64,000 bases of DNA from Rhodoferax sp. PAMC 29310 (GCF_017948265.1 NZ_CP072852.1:4092001-4156000); one strand, 5' to 3'; positions 53,105 through 63,339 are shown, counted from the first letter of the stretch. Notes: generated by a model not told the origin, from the sequence alone. Translations and numbers: made by a program.

Positions 53105-53983
53105 ATGAAAACACTTGAAAATATATTACCGAAACTGGTGATTGCCCCCGGTTTTTTGATCGGGTTTGCATTCATCTACGGTTTCATGATCTGGAACGGC
53201 GTGCTCTCCGTCACCGGGTCCCGCATGTTGCCGAACTACAGCGAATTTGTTGGACTGGATCAATATGTCCAGCTCTGGGATATGGATCGTTGGTGGGTCG
53301 CGCTAACGAACCTGGGCATCTTCAGTGTCTTGTACGTGGGCGGATCCATGGCGTTGGGCATGGCAATGGCAATTTTTCTGGATCAGAAAGTGCGCTTTGA
53401 GGGCGTGCTGCGTACGGTTTACCTCTACCCCATGGCGTTGTCTTTCATTGTGACCGGCACCGCCTGGAAGTGGATTTTGAACCCCAGCCTGGGCTTGGAG
53501 AAGTTGATGCATGACCTGGGTTGGGCCAGCTTTCACTTCGACTGGTTGGTGCAATCGGACATGGCGATTTACTGTGTGGTGATTGCCGGTGTATGGCAGT
53601 CGGCCGGCTTTGCCATGGCCCTGTCGTTGGCCGGCTTGCGCGGCATTGACGACAACATCATCAAGGCAGCCCAGTTGGACGGCGCCTCATTGCCTCGCAT
53701 TTACTGGCGCATTATTTTGCCTATTCTGCGGCCTGTTGTTTTCTCTACCGTTCTGGTTTTGTCTCACCTCTCGATCAAGAGCTTTGACCTGGTCATGGCC
53801 TTGACAGCAGGGGGCCCAGGTTATGCCACCGATGTGCCGGCTACGTTCATGTATGTGATGAGTTTTACTCGCGGCCAAATTGGCCTGGGCGCTGCCAGCG
53901 CCACCATGATGCTGGCCACCGTGGCCGCCATTGTGGTTCCTTACCTTTACAGCGAGCTTCGCGCCAAACCCCATGATCGCTAA
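53105..53983 (+). CDS. Sugar ABC transporter permease 1
   Basis: Of 292 residues with six predicted helices. The EAA loop conserved in MalF/UgpA-type permeases reads AAQLDGASLPRIYWRIILPIL. It pairs with the next permease (11-bp overlap) to form the channel. Start ATG 53105 chosen; an upstream frame from 52988 has no ribosome site and no homology-like sequence. Confidence 0.92.
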   Translation: MKTLENILPKLVIAPGFLIGFAFIYGFMIWNGVLSVTGSRMLPNYSEFVGLDQYVQLWDMDRWWVALTNLGIFSVLYVGGSMALGMAMAIFLDQKVRFEGVLRTVYLYPMALSFIVTGTAWKWILNPSLGLEKLMHDLGWASFHFDWLVQSDMAIYCVVIAGVWQSAGFAMALSLAGLRGIDDNIIKAAQLDGASLPRIYWRIILPILRPVVFSTVLVLSHLSIKSFDLVMALTAGGPGYATDVPATFMYVMSFTRGQIGLGAASATMMLATVAAIVVPYLYSELRAKPHDR

Positions 53984-54827
53984 ACACCTCCCCCGCGCCC
54001 TGATTTACGGCATTCTGCTGATTGCCGCCTTCTTTTTCCTGGCGCCTCTGTATGTGATGCTGGTGACGTCTTTCAAAGACGCCGCGCAGATTCGGTCGGG
54101 CAATCTCATGAGTTTGCCCACGTCGCTCAACTTCGATGCATGGAGCTTGGCGTGGTCGTCGGCCTGCACGGGTGTTGACTGCCGTGGCCTCAAACCGTAT
54201 TTTTACAACTCAGTGATCATGGCGATTCCAGCGGTGTTGATTTCCACTGCATGGGGCGCCATCAACGGCTATGTGCTGAGTTTGTGGAAGTTCAAGGGCA
54301 GTGAGGTGCTGTTTGGCTTCTTGCTGTTTGGTGTGTTCATGCCGTTCCAAGTCGTTCTGTTGCCCATGAGCCAGGTGCTCGGTTTCCTGGGCTTGTCCAG
54401 TTCGTTGGGTGGCCTGATTGCGGTGCATTGTGTTGCGGGAATGGCCGGAACGACACTGTTTTTTAGAAACTACTACACCGCCATTCCCCGAGAGCTGGTG
54501 AATGCTGCACGCATTGACGGCGCTGGCTTTTGGCGTATTTTCTGGCGCATTGTGATGCCGCTCTCCACGCCCATTTTGATGGTGACGCTGATCTGGCAGT
54601 TCACCAACATCTGGAACGATTTCCTGTTTGGCGTGGCCTTCAGCGGCGCGGACAGCAAACCCATCACGGTCGGCTTGAACAACATGGCCAATACCTCCAG
54701 CAGTGTCAAGAGCTACAACGTGGACATGGCGGCTGCCGTGATTGCGGGCTTACCCACGATGCTGGTGTATGTGCTGGCGGGTCAATACTTTGTTAAAGGA
54801 CTCACCGCTGGCGCGGTGAAAGGATAA
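53973..54827 (+). CDS. Sugar ABC transporter permease 2
   Basis: MalG-type permease of 284 residues, six helices, EAA loop AARIDGAGFWRIFWRIVMPL. ATG 53973 lies inside the end of permease 1, indicating translational coupling. The KPYFYNSVIMAIPAVLIST segment is typical of glucose/mannose importers. Confidence 0.92.
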   Translation: MIAKHLPRALIYGILLIAAFFFLAPLYVMLVTSFKDAAQIRSGNLMSLPTSLNFDAWSLAWSSACTGVDCRGLKPYFYNSVIMAIPAVLISTAWGAINGYVLSLWKFKGSEVLFGFLLFGVFMPFQVVLLPMSQVLGFLGLSSSLGGLIAVHCVAGMAGTTLFFRNYYTAIPRELVNAARIDGAGFWRIFWRIVMPLSTPILMVTLIWQFTNIWNDFLFGVAFSGADSKPITVGLNNMANTSSSVKSYNVDMAAAVIAGLPTMLVYVLAGQYFVKGLTAGAVKG

Positions 54828-54830
54828 AAA

Positions 54831-55907
54831 ATGGCATCTTCGGTACATATCGCGGGTATCCGCAAAGTTTTTGGCAATGGCGACAAAGCCGTCGAAGTTC
54901 TCAAAAAGATCGACATCGAAGTCGCGCCCGGCGAGTTTTTGATTTTGGTCGGCCCCTCGGGCTGCGGCAAATCGACTTTGCTCAACATCATTGCGGGCCT
55001 AGAAGAGCCCAGCGAAGGTGAGCTTCGCATCGCCGGTAAAAACGTCATTGGCATGGCCCCGGCCAAGCGCGACATCGCGATGGTGTTCCAGAGCTATGCG
55101 CTGTACCCCACCATGAGTGTGGCGGACAACATCGGGTTTGCGCTGGAAATGCGCAAGGTGCCGAAAGCGGCGCGCGAGAAGCGGATTCAAGAGGTCGCAG
55201 TCATGCTGCAGATTGAACACCTGCTGGACCGAAAGCCTGCCCAGTTGTCTGGCGGTCAACGCCAACGTGTCGCCATGGGTCGCGCCTTGGCCCGTGATCC
55301 GCAACTGTTTTTGTTTGATGAACCCTTGAGTAACCTGGACGCGAAGTTGCGGGTCGAGATGCGTGCTGAGATCAAGCGCCTTCATCAGGTGTCTGGGATT
55401 ACCACCGTCTATGTCACGCACGACCAGATTGAGGCCATGACGCTGGGCACCCGCATTGCGGTGATGAAGGGCGGCGTCCTGCAGCAAATTGGCACGCCGG
55501 ACGATATTTACCGGCACCCGGTGAACATGTATGTGGCGGGCTTCATTGGCTCACCGAATATGAACTTCATCCCAGGCCGTATTGAGGCCACGGGTGACCA
55601 GGGTAAGTTTGTCTTTGAAGGCGGTTCGCTGGACCTGATCTGTCCCGACGCGAAGCAGGTGACTTTGGGCCAGCGCCCTGAACATATTCACCTTACCACT
55701 GACACGTCAGTGTCCTGGCGTGGAGAGATCGTGCTGGTCGAGCCCACCGGTGCGGACACCTACGTGGTGGTGAAAACAGCGGTTGGCTTGATGACCGTCC
55801 GTGTGGAACCCAACTCAATCGTCAAAGTAGGCGAGTTGACCGGCTTGACGGTGAGCAGCCGCCACAACCACTGGTTTGATGCCAAGACCGAGGCAAGAAT
55901 CAACTGA
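54831..55907 (+). CDS. Sugar ABC transporter ATPase (UgpC/MalK-like)
   Basis: Of 358 residues: Walker A GPSGCGKST, Q-loop FQSYALYPTM, signature LSGGQRQRVAMGRAL, Walker B LFLFDEPLSNLD, switch His in VYVTHDQ, and a C-terminal TOBE/regulatory domain (~240-358). It energises the importer. Begins 3 bp after the second permease; its 3' end overlaps the convergent GGDEF-EAL gene by 8 bp. Confidence 0.95.
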   Translation: MASSVHIAGIRKVFGNGDKAVEVLKKIDIEVAPGEFLILVGPSGCGKSTLLNIIAGLEEPSEGELRIAGKNVIGMAPAKRDIAMVFQSYALYPTMSVADNIGFALEMRKVPKAAREKRIQEVAVMLQIEHLLDRKPAQLSGGQRQRVAMGRALARDPQLFLFDEPLSNLDAKLRVEMRAEIKRLHQVSGITTVYVTHDQIEAMTLGTRIAVMKGGVLQQIGTPDDIYRHPVNMYVAGFIGSPNMNFIPGRIEATGDQGKFVFEGGSLDLICPDAKQVTLGQRPEHIHLTTDTSVSWRGEIVLVEPTGADTYVVVKTAVGLMTVRVEPNSIVKVGELTGLTVSSRHNHWFDAKTEARIN

Positions 55908-58863
55908 GCTCATGGCCTCGTTCACGCGAGGCCATGAAGGCCTCGAAGTCGGGGGCTGACATGGGGCGTGCGAACAGGTAGCCCTGCCCGAAATCGCAGC
56001 CGGCCGCAATCAGCAGGTCGCGCTGCAGTTGAGTCTCGACACCCTCTGCCACCACTTTAATGCCTAACTCATGGGCCATCACGATGATGGCTTTGCAAAG
56101 GGCCAGATCGGTGGAGGCGGGAATCAAATGACGCACAAAACTTTGGTCAATCTTGATGTAGTCAATGTCAAATTTTTGCAGGTAGGAGAGGGCGGAGTAA
56201 CCTGTACCGAAGTCGTCCAAAGAGACGCCAATGCCGGCGTCCCGCAACGCCAGCAGTTCTTCAATCACCGCATCTGAGGTTTCCAGCAACAGTCCCTCGG
56301 TGATTTCAACGACCAAACTGTCGCCGGGCAGGTTGGCCGCGACGAGTTGGTCATGCCAATGGGCATGCAATCGATTGCCGTTTTGAAACTGGATCGGCGA
56401 TTTGTTGACGCTGATTTGAAATTGGGGCGAAAGCCGTTTTCGCCACACCTTGATTTGTTCCATGGCCTGTTTGAGCACCCAGTCGCCAATGTCAATAATG
56501 AGTCCGCTGGACTCCGCAATCGGAATGAAATCAGCCGGGCTGACCAAGCCGCGCGTGGGGTGGTTCCAGCGCAGCAAGGCTTCGGCCTTGTAGACCTCTC
56601 CATTGGAAAAATCAACAATCGGTTGGTACACCAATTGGAACTGCTGGTTGCCCAATGCCGAGCGAAGATCATGGGTCAATCGAACCCGGGACTGTGCCGC
56701 TTCCTGCAAAGACGGTGTAAAAAAGCTGAACTGGTTTCGTCCAGCGCCTTTCGCCACATAGAGGGCTTGGTCCGCGTTTTTGTACAGGTCTTCGACCTCG
56801 TTGCCGTCCAGCGGGAAAATCGTGATGCCTATGCTGGCAGAGACGTAAACCTGTTCGTCGCCCAGCTGAAAGACGCTGGACATGGCGTGCAACAGGGACT
56901 GGAGCGTGCGCTCAACGCTGGCGACATCGGGTAGCTCCGTCATGAGCACTGTGAATTCATCACCGCCCATGCGGGCTACTGTGTCTGTGTCGCGCACACA
57001 GGCTTTAATGCGAAGGGCTGCTTCTATCAGCAGCAAATCGCCGTTGTCGTGGCCCAGCGTGTCGTTGACTTCCTTGAAGTGATCCAGATCGATGAACAAA
57101 ATGGCGAGCTTGCGGTCATCGCGCCGGTTTTTCTGAATCTCATGCTCCAGCCGGTCCCGAAGCATGCGGCGGTTGGGCAGTCCGGTCAGGGTGTCAAAAT
57201 GGGCTTGCTTCCAGACCAGTGCTTCAGAGGCTTTGCGCGCCGTGATGTCAGTGTGGGTGCCAATCATGCGCAGCGGCAGGCCCTGTGGGTCTCGGGTGAT
57301 GACCATGCCGCGACTCAATATCCATTTCCAGCTGCCATCGGAACAAAGAATGCGGTGCTCATTGACGTAGGTGGGGGTCCTGCCTTCAAAATGGTCAGCC
57401 CGGTCGCGCTCAAGCTGAAGCAGGTCGTCGGGGTGGGTTCGGCCGTCCAGCACGTTGGGGTGCTGTTCGTCCTGGGCCTCGCTCAAACCATACATGGCCA
57501 GAAGTTGAGCAGAGAGATACTCGGTTCCACTCTGAATATGCCAGTCCCACATGCCGTCGCCCGTGCTCTCCAGCGCCAGCTTCCAGCGTTCTTCGCTGTC
57601 GCGCAATGCCGATTCGGAGTTTTTGCGCTCGGTGATGTCCTGCAACACCGACGTTCGTTTAAGGGGTTGCCCGTTTTTCCACACCGTATTCCCCATGGAC
57701 TTCACCCAAATGGGGCGTCCTGTGGCGGTGACCATTTGAAGCTCGACGTCGTGGTGGGTGGGTTGACTCATACCGTCGGCGTAGGACGCCTCAATAGTGG
57801 CCAGTGAGGCCGGCGAGAAGAAGCCTGCCATTGAACTTAGGGTGGGTGTGTAGGTTGACGATGAAAGTTCAAGGATTCTGAAAACCCCTTCGGTCCAGAA
57901 GATTTCTTCCTTCTCAAAGTCCACCGCCCAGCCGCCCACCCGCGCCATGTCCTGGGTGACGTCGAGCAGCTCGTTGAGCTCGCGCCGGGCCGCTTCGGAT
58001 TTGACGTAGGCGCTGACATCGGTGAACGTGCGCACTATGGCGCCGTCAGGAAGCACTTGACTTTTGACCTCAAGGATCTGCCCTGAAGGGGTCTCACGCA
58101 GGTAAGTCCCTGGCAGGGGGGCGCTGCCGCCACGGGCGAGGTTGAGCAGTCCTGCGCGGGCATTGGCGTCGACCCACGCGCATTCAGGGCCCAAGTCACC
58201 TCGTTGTAGCAGGAGTTGGCACAGTGCTTGTACCGTGGTCCCTGCCGACAGCATCTCGGCAGAAACCCCCAGCAGCTCACAAACACGCGGGTTGAACATC
58301 ACCACGCGGGAGGTGGTGTCAAACAGAAGAATGCCTTGACTGATGCTTTTTAAGGTTGTTTCAAGGCGATTGGATTGGTTCAGCAACTGTTGGTTCAAGT
58401 CCTGCAACGCCGCTTCCTGGGCTTTGCGGTCGCTGATGTCCGTGTGGGCTCCTGTGACATGCAGGGGGTGCCGCTGTTCGTCGCGTAACACCACCAAAAT
58501 GCGCGACAAAATCCACTTCCATGTGCCGTCCTTGCAGCGCATGCGAAATTCGATGGTGTTGATCTCCGCCGGATCACTCAGCTGGGCTTGGTCCGAGAGT
58601 TCCAGTCTCTCGATGTCGTCGGGGTGGAGTCGATCAAAGAACTCTTGGTAGCCCGTGCCCACCTCGTGATCGGCATAGCCGAGCATTTCTTTCCATCGGC
58701 TGGAAAAGGTCTGTAAGCCCGTCAGAACGTCCCAGTCCCATACGCCTTCGCCGGATGTCTCCAGCATGTGCCGCCAGGGGTATTCCAAGCCAAGGGAAGG
58801 GGGGCGATCCCGCACTGCGCCGTCAAACGGGGGCTTGGGTTGAAGGGGGCGATCGGCGGTCAC
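55900..58863 (-). CDS. PAS(x4)-GGDEF-EAL c-di-GMP enzyme
   Basis: A ~987-residue signalling protein. Four PAS domains with PAC tails come first (SGEGVWDWD; SISQGILLFDTT; MARVGGWAVDFE; STGDGMWDWH), then an intact GGDEF (RMGGDEFTVL) and an intact EAL (YKAEALLRWNHP, DDFGTGYSALSYL). It may be able both to make and degrade c-di-GMP. No membrane helix is seen, so it senses a cytosolic cue. The start is uncertain: GTG 58863 is chosen so that it does not overlap the kinase gene; ATG 58767 lies at the first PAS domain. Confidence 0.88.
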   Translation of the reverse strand: MTADRPLQPKPPFDGAVRDRPPSLGLEYPWRHMLETSGEGVWDWDVLTGLQTFSSRWKEMLGYADHEVGTGYQEFFDRLHPDDIERLELSDQAQLSDPAEINTIEFRMRCKDGTWKWILSRILVVLRDEQRHPLHVTGAHTDISDRKAQEAALQDLNQQLLNQSNRLETTLKSISQGILLFDTTSRVVMFNPRVCELLGVSAEMLSAGTTVQALCQLLLQRGDLGPECAWVDANARAGLLNLARGGSAPLPGTYLRETPSGQILEVKSQVLPDGAIVRTFTDVSAYVKSEAARRELNELLDVTQDMARVGGWAVDFEKEEIFWTEGVFRILELSSSTYTPTLSSMAGFFSPASLATIEASYADGMSQPTHHDVELQMVTATGRPIWVKSMGNTVWKNGQPLKRTSVLQDITERKNSESALRDSEERWKLALESTGDGMWDWHIQSGTEYLSAQLLAMYGLSEAQDEQHPNVLDGRTHPDDLLQLERDRADHFEGRTPTYVNEHRILCSDGSWKWILSRGMVITRDPQGLPLRMIGTHTDITARKASEALVWKQAHFDTLTGLPNRRMLRDRLEHEIQKNRRDDRKLAILFIDLDHFKEVNDTLGHDNGDLLLIEAALRIKACVRDTDTVARMGGDEFTVLMTELPDVASVERTLQSLLHAMSSVFQLGDEQVYVSASIGITIFPLDGNEVEDLYKNADQALYVAKGAGRNQFSFFTPSLQEAAQSRVRLTHDLRSALGNQQFQLVYQPIVDFSNGEVYKAEALLRWNHPTRGLVSPADFIPIAESSGLIIDIGDWVLKQAMEQIKVWRKRLSPQFQISVNKSPIQFQNGNRLHAHWHDQLVAANLPGDSLVVEITEGLLLETSDAVIEELLALRDAGIGVSLDDFGTGYSALSYLQKFDIDYIKIDQSFVRHLIPASTDLALCKAIIVMAHELGIKVVAEGVETQLQRDLLIAAGCDFGQGYLFARPMSAPDFEAFMASRERGHELS

Positions 58864-58958
58864 GCAATGTCCAGACTGAGAGTGCTTGGGATACAAAAAT
58901 CCGGAATTTGAAGGCTTCAGTATCTTACTTGTGTCTGGCCACTGGGGCCAGAAAGGAG

Positions 58959-60356
58959 CTAGGCCCCTCGTCTGGCCAAAGGCAGCGCAATGACAACGCG
59001 CAAGCCGTGCGGCGCAACACGAACCGCCGTGGCACTGCCGTTGTGGCGGTGGGAGATTTCCGCCACGATGGCCAAGCCCAGACCGCAGCCGCCCGGCAAT
59101 TCGCTGGCACGCCAAAAGCGCTCGAATACATGTTCCAGTTCGGCATTCGTCAGCCCTGGGCCATTGTCTTCGACCTCAATCAGGGCCTGGCCTCCGACTT
59201 GGCTGCAGCGCAAGGTGACCATGCTGCCCTGACCGCTGTAGAGGATGGCGTTGTCGATGAGGTTGCTCAAGGCTTCGCGAAACAGCAGTTTTTCACCGTG
59301 GACCATCAGGCAGTCATCGCCCTCAAATCCAAGGTCAATGCCCGCTGCCAGCGCGCGCGGGGTCCACTCTCGGGCAACTTCGCGGGCCAAAGCGGCGGCG
59401 TCCAACAGCTGCAAGCGAACATCCGCCTCGTTGCGGGCCAGAGACAGCAACTGGTGAACCAGATGGGCGCTGCGCTGGGCGCCGGCCAAAACCTTGACCA
59501 ATCGGGCACGCAGCGCCTGCGCGTCGGGTTCGGCAATGGCCAGCTCGGTTTGGCTGATCAGCCCCGCCAACGGAGTGCGCAATTGGTGAGCCGCATCGCT
59601 TAAAAACCGTTTCTCCTGCCCCAGGCTGCGCCGAACGGCGGACAGCAATTGGTTGACGGCGCCGGCCAGCGCGTGCACTTCCTGGGGGGCTTGCGTCATC
59701 TCAATCGGGGAAAGCGCTGACAGGCTGTGTTCCCGCCGGTCACCCAGCTGGGCCTGTAAGCGCTTCAGCGGAATCAAGCCCCGTGACACGCCACCGTAGA
59801 CCAAGACCCCTAGCAAGGCGCCCAAGACCAGCAATGGCGCCAGAATGTCGGCGACCAACTCCGCTGTAATGCGCTTCTGCACAGCCAGGCTTTTGGCGAC
59901 CTGCACACGCAATCGTTGCGGTGCATCGGCCTCTCCATAGTCAACATCAAGCAGCGCAACCCGCATGGGTTTTTTGTCAATGGTGGCGTTGTAGAGAATG
60001 GGGACGCCGGTCAGGGGTGCCAGTTCAACCGGGTTGGGTAAGGTGCTGTTGCCCAGCAGGAATCGTCCGGGCGGTGAGGACACCATGTAGCTGACGCGGT
60101 CCTTGGGGTCTTGCTCAAGGATGTCCTGAGCGGCTTTGGGAAAGTCGATCAGGAGGCCTGATCCAATGGGTTTGACCTGGCGGGCCAGCGAGCGAACAGA
60201 CTGGGTGAGGGACTGGTCAATGCCCTTTTCGGCGTAGCTCAGAGCAACCCGGTAAGTCAATGCGCCGCCCACCAGCCAGAGCACCAGTTGCGGCAGCATC
60301 AGCCACAACAACAACTGACGCTTGAGCGATAGCCCGTGCGCGGGAAATGCGCTCAC
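58959..60356 (-). CDS. Two-component sensor histidine kinase (TctE/QseC-like)
   Basis: Of 465 residues: two transmembrane helices (~12-32 and ~165-185) bracket a periplasmic 2CSK_N-type sensor; a HAMP-like linker, phospho-acceptor DAAHQLRTPLAGL, N-box SNLIDNAILYS, and G-boxes VEDNGPGL and GGCGLGLAIV follow. It overlaps its response regulator gene by 4 bp. The ligand is unknown; relatives sense tricarboxylates or catecholamine-like signals. Confidence 0.9.
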   Translation of the reverse strand: MSAFPAHGLSLKRQLLLWLMLPQLVLWLVGGALTYRVALSYAEKGIDQSLTQSVRSLARQVKPIGSGLLIDFPKAAQDILEQDPKDRVSYMVSSPPGRFLLGNSTLPNPVELAPLTGVPILYNATIDKKPMRVALLDVDYGEADAPQRLRVQVAKSLAVQKRITAELVADILAPLLVLGALLGVLVYGGVSRGLIPLKRLQAQLGDRREHSLSALSPIEMTQAPQEVHALAGAVNQLLSAVRRSLGQEKRFLSDAAHQLRTPLAGLISQTELAIAEPDAQALRARLVKVLAGAQRSAHLVHQLLSLARNEADVRLQLLDAAALAREVAREWTPRALAAGIDLGFEGDDCLMVHGEKLLFREALSNLIDNAILYSGQGSMVTLRCSQVGGQALIEVEDNGPGLTNAELEHVFERFWRASELPGGCGLGLAIVAEISHRHNGSATAVRVAPHGLRVVIALPLARRGA

Positions 60357-61054
60357 GGTGCGGCAGTCTCCAGCATATAACCCAGACCGCGCACGTTGCG
60401 AATACTGAGTCCCGAGTCAGCCAACTTGCGGCGAAGGCGGTGGATGTAAACCTCCAGGGCGTTGGAGGCGGCCCCGCCACCTTCTGCGGGTTCGGATTGC
60501 CAGCGATCCATGACGTCTTCCCGGCTCACCACCTGTCCGGCGCGGGTGACCAGCAAGGATAGCAGGGCCCATTCACGCTGGGTCAATTCCATTGCCACCT
60601 CGCCCAGCCAGGCTTGAGGCAGGACGGCATCAACGCGCAGGGCCCCAGAGGTGTTGGTGGGTACTTCCAGCGAACCACCAAAGGCGGGCAATTGGGCACG
60701 GCGCAACAAGGCGCCCAAACGGGCCTGCAACTCGCCCATGTCAAAAGGCTTGGTCAGGTAGTCATCGGCGCCCGCGTTCAGACCTTGAACCCGGTCGTCA
60801 ATGCCATCACGCGCGGTCAGAATCAGAACCGGGAGTGCAGGCAGGCGCCGGCGAATCCAGCGCAGCAACTCCATACCGCTGACCTTGGGCAGACCCAGGT
60901 CCAGCACCACGCCGTCGTACCGGTTCGACTCCAGCAGGGCTTGCGCAGGGGCGCCATCGGCCGCTGTGGTGACGGCATGGCCCGCATTGGTGAGCTGGGC
61001 GCTCAGGCCATCGCGGAGCAAGTCATCGTCTTCAACAATTAGCAATCGGGACAT
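60353..61054 (-). CDS. OmpR-family response regulator (TctD/QseB-like)
   Basis: Of 233 residues. Receiver with acidic pocket IVEDDDLLRDG, phospho-acceptor in VVLDLGLPKVSG and Lys in YLTKPFD. The C-terminal winged helix of OmpR type has LTQREWALLSLLV and VYIHRLRRKL. Start ATG 61054 chosen by homology to other regulators (SRLLIVEDD). First gene of the pair. Confidence 0.92.
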   Translation of the reverse strand: MSRLLIVEDDDLLRDGLSAQLTNAGHAVTTAADGAPAQALLESNRYDGVVLDLGLPKVSGMELLRWIRRRLPALPVLILTARDGIDDRVQGLNAGADDYLTKPFDMGELQARLGALLRRAQLPAFGGSLEVPTNTSGALRVDAVLPQAWLGEVAMELTQREWALLSLLVTRAGQVVSREDVMDRWQSEPAEGGGAASNALEVYIHRLRRKLADSGLSIRNVRGLGYMLETAAP

Positions 61055-61108
61055 GATAGAAAACCAAAAAAGCAAACAATCGGCGCCCTAAAGGCTCAGC
61101 CATCAATA

Positions 61109-62407
61109 CTACTTGGCATTTGCCAGGGAATCGGCTTCGGCGAAAGATGATGGCGCTGCCGCCTTGATGGCGTTGACCCGGGCCAGGTGAATGAGTTCAC
61201 CAATGGCTTTGCCCTGGACGCCCGCCGCCATGGCTGTTTCGGCAATGCTGTTTGTCGCCACCCCTTGGGCTGCCATCAATGCGGCCCACAAGCGCGGCCC
61301 TTGCGGGTAGGGCGAGTTGCCCAGCCCACCGCGGCCACGGGCATCGCATTCGCAGGCCAGCAACACCTCGCCAAATCGCTGCGGCTTGCGAAAGGCATCA
61401 CAACGCTCAAGCAGGCGCACCAAAGCGGCGGCGTTCAGGTCAGCGCTGCGGTGAATATTGCCGTGTTCTCGGGCGACCACATCGGCCAGTTCCCGGCAAT
61501 CGGTCGGCGCTCGCAGCCGTTCACACACCTTTTTCAGAAGCCGCGCACTGCGCTCCTCATGGCCGAGGTGGCGGGGCAGGATGTGCGCGGGCGTGGTGCC
61601 TTTGCCCAGGTCATGAAACAGGCAGGCCACGCGCACGGCCAGCGATGCGTTCAGCTGTGCGCTCATGTCCATGACCATCATCATGTGGATGCCGGTGTCC
61701 ACCTCGGGGTGGTAGTCTGCGCGCTGGGCCACGCCCCAAAGGCGGTCCAGCTCCGGCAGCAGATGGGCCAGGGCGCCGCAGTCTCGCAGCACCTCAAACA
61801 TGCGGGAAGGGCGCTCTTCCATCAAGCCCCTAGCCAGCTCCTGCCAAACCCGTTCAGCCACCAGGTGATCGACGTCCCCGGCGTTGACCATCGCGGTCAT
61901 CAAGGCCAGCGTTTCCGGGGCCACGGTGAAATCAGTGAAGCGGGCGGCCAACCGGGCCACTCTTAAAATGCGCACCGGGTCTTCGCTGAAGGCCGGGCTG
62001 ACATGGCGGAAGACCTTGTTCTTGAGGTCACCCTGTCCGCCATAGGGATCGGTGAGGTGCGGGTGCCGGGGGTCAAACTGGCCCTGCTCGTCGATGTGAT
62101 CGACGCTGATGGCAATGGCGTTGATGGTCAGGTCGCGTCGCGCCAGGTCGTCATCCAGCGTGACGTCGGGCGCGGCATGAATGACAAACCCCCGGTAACC
62201 CGGCGCCGAATTGCGCTCGGTGCGGGCCAGGGCATATTCCTCTTTGGTTTTGGGGTGCAAAAACACCGGAAAATCTCTGCCCACGGCCAAATAGCCCTGG
62301 GCGGTCATGGCCTCGGGCGTGGCGCCCACCACCACCCAGTCGCGGTCTTTCACTGGTAAACCCAGCAGGGCATCGCGTACCGCACCACCCACCATGTATA
62401 TCTGCAT
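61109..62407 (-). CDS. cca: Multifunctional CCA tRNA nucleotidyltransferase
   Basis: Of 432 residues. Catalytic head: VGGAVRDALLGLPVKDRDWVVVGA with the DxD pair, RRDLTINAIAI; then the neck and body, and an HD phosphohydrolase domain (VACLFHDLGKGTTP) as in gamma/beta-proteobacterial enzymes. It adds or repairs the 3' CCA of tRNA; the HD domain has 2',3'-cyclic phosphodiesterase activity in E. coli. Confidence 0.95.
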   Translation of the reverse strand: MQIYMVGGAVRDALLGLPVKDRDWVVVGATPEAMTAQGYLAVGRDFPVFLHPKTKEEYALARTERNSAPGYRGFVIHAAPDVTLDDDLARRDLTINAIAISVDHIDEQGQFDPRHPHLTDPYGGQGDLKNKVFRHVSPAFSEDPVRILRVARLAARFTDFTVAPETLALMTAMVNAGDVDHLVAERVWQELARGLMEERPSRMFEVLRDCGALAHLLPELDRLWGVAQRADYHPEVDTGIHMMMVMDMSAQLNASLAVRVACLFHDLGKGTTPAHILPRHLGHEERSARLLKKVCERLRAPTDCRELADVVAREHGNIHRSADLNAAALVRLLERCDAFRKPQRFGEVLLACECDARGRGGLGNSPYPQGPRLWAALMAAQGVATNSIAETAMAAGVQGKAIGELIHLARVNAIKAAAPSSFAEADSLANAK

Positions 62408-62436
62408 GGTGGGCAGTTTACTGAAACCCAGGCCCT

Positions 62437-63120
62437 CTAGCGTGACAGGCGGTAAGGCTCTTCAAAGTCGAGAAAGTCCTTCTCGGCCAGGGCCTCGTCC
62501 ATCCAGGCTTTGACGCCGGGCAGTGCCTTGACTCGGGACACATAGGCCGCAATGGTCGGCGGCACGGGCAGGGCATAGTTGGAAAGGCGCATACACACCG
62601 GGGCGAAAAAAGCATCGGCAATTGAGAACTCGCCAAACAACATGGGGCCGCAGTGTTCACTGAGCAGGCCTTCCCACATGGCCACGAGGCGGTCGACATC
62701 GGCGCGCAATGCCGGTTTGTCGCGCCAGAGCAAGGCACCGGTGTTGGTCAAATCGGCTTCAATGTTCATGGGGCAGTTGCTGCGCAAGCCGGTGAAGCCT
62801 GAGTGCATGTCAGCGCAGACGCTGCGGGCGCGGGCCCGGGCGGCTTTGTCGGCGGGCCAGAGCTTCTTCTCGGGAAACTGTTCCGCCAGGTACTCGGCAA
62901 TGGCCAGGGAGTCGCCGATGACCAAGTCGTCATCCATCAGGGCCGGTACCTTGCCGGTGGGGTTGACGGCCTGGATGGTGGTTTTGAAGCTGGAGCTCGG
63001 GTCGAAGGAGTCAAAACGGACCATGACTTCCTCAAACGGGATGCTGCTCTGCTTGAGCAACACCCAGGGGCGCATGGACCAGGACGAGTAGTTTTTGTTG
63101 CCGATGTAGAGCTTGAGCAT
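62437..63120 (-). CDS. Glutathione S-transferase family protein
   Basis: Of 227 residues. N-terminal thioredoxin-fold domain from MLKLYIGNKNYSSWSMRPWV, with the SSWSMRP active-site segment of this GST subgroup and the GSH-binding GKVPALMDDDLVIGDSLAIAEYL (P-x-L, DS). C-terminal all-helical domain to the end. Start ATG 63120 chosen, giving the canonical N-terminus. Confidence 0.92.
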   Translation of the reverse strand: MLKLYIGNKNYSSWSMRPWVLLKQSSIPFEEVMVRFDSFDPSSSFKTTIQAVNPTGKVPALMDDDLVIGDSLAIAEYLAEQFPEKKLWPADKAARARARSVCADMHSGFTGLRSNCPMNIEADLTNTGALLWRDKPALRADVDRLVAMWEGLLSEHCGPMLFGEFSIADAFFAPVCMRLSNYALPVPPTIAAYVSRVKALPGVKAWMDEALAEKDFLDFEEPYRLSR

Positions 63121-63339
63121 GACGGGTCCCTTTAAAAACCAAATGCTAGCGCACCGCACCGCTTGGATTGATGACTTATACCGACTGGTTTGATGCGAGA
63201 TTCCCCGCGCGACCCATTAGTCCCGCCACATTGGGGCCAGCATGGGCTCAATAGGGCGGGTTTCGGGGTCATTTTTGCTATTTTTTTGGTAGCTTATTGC
63301 GCTGGTTAGATGTGGGGTTAAGCCCGATTTGTCTAAAAA

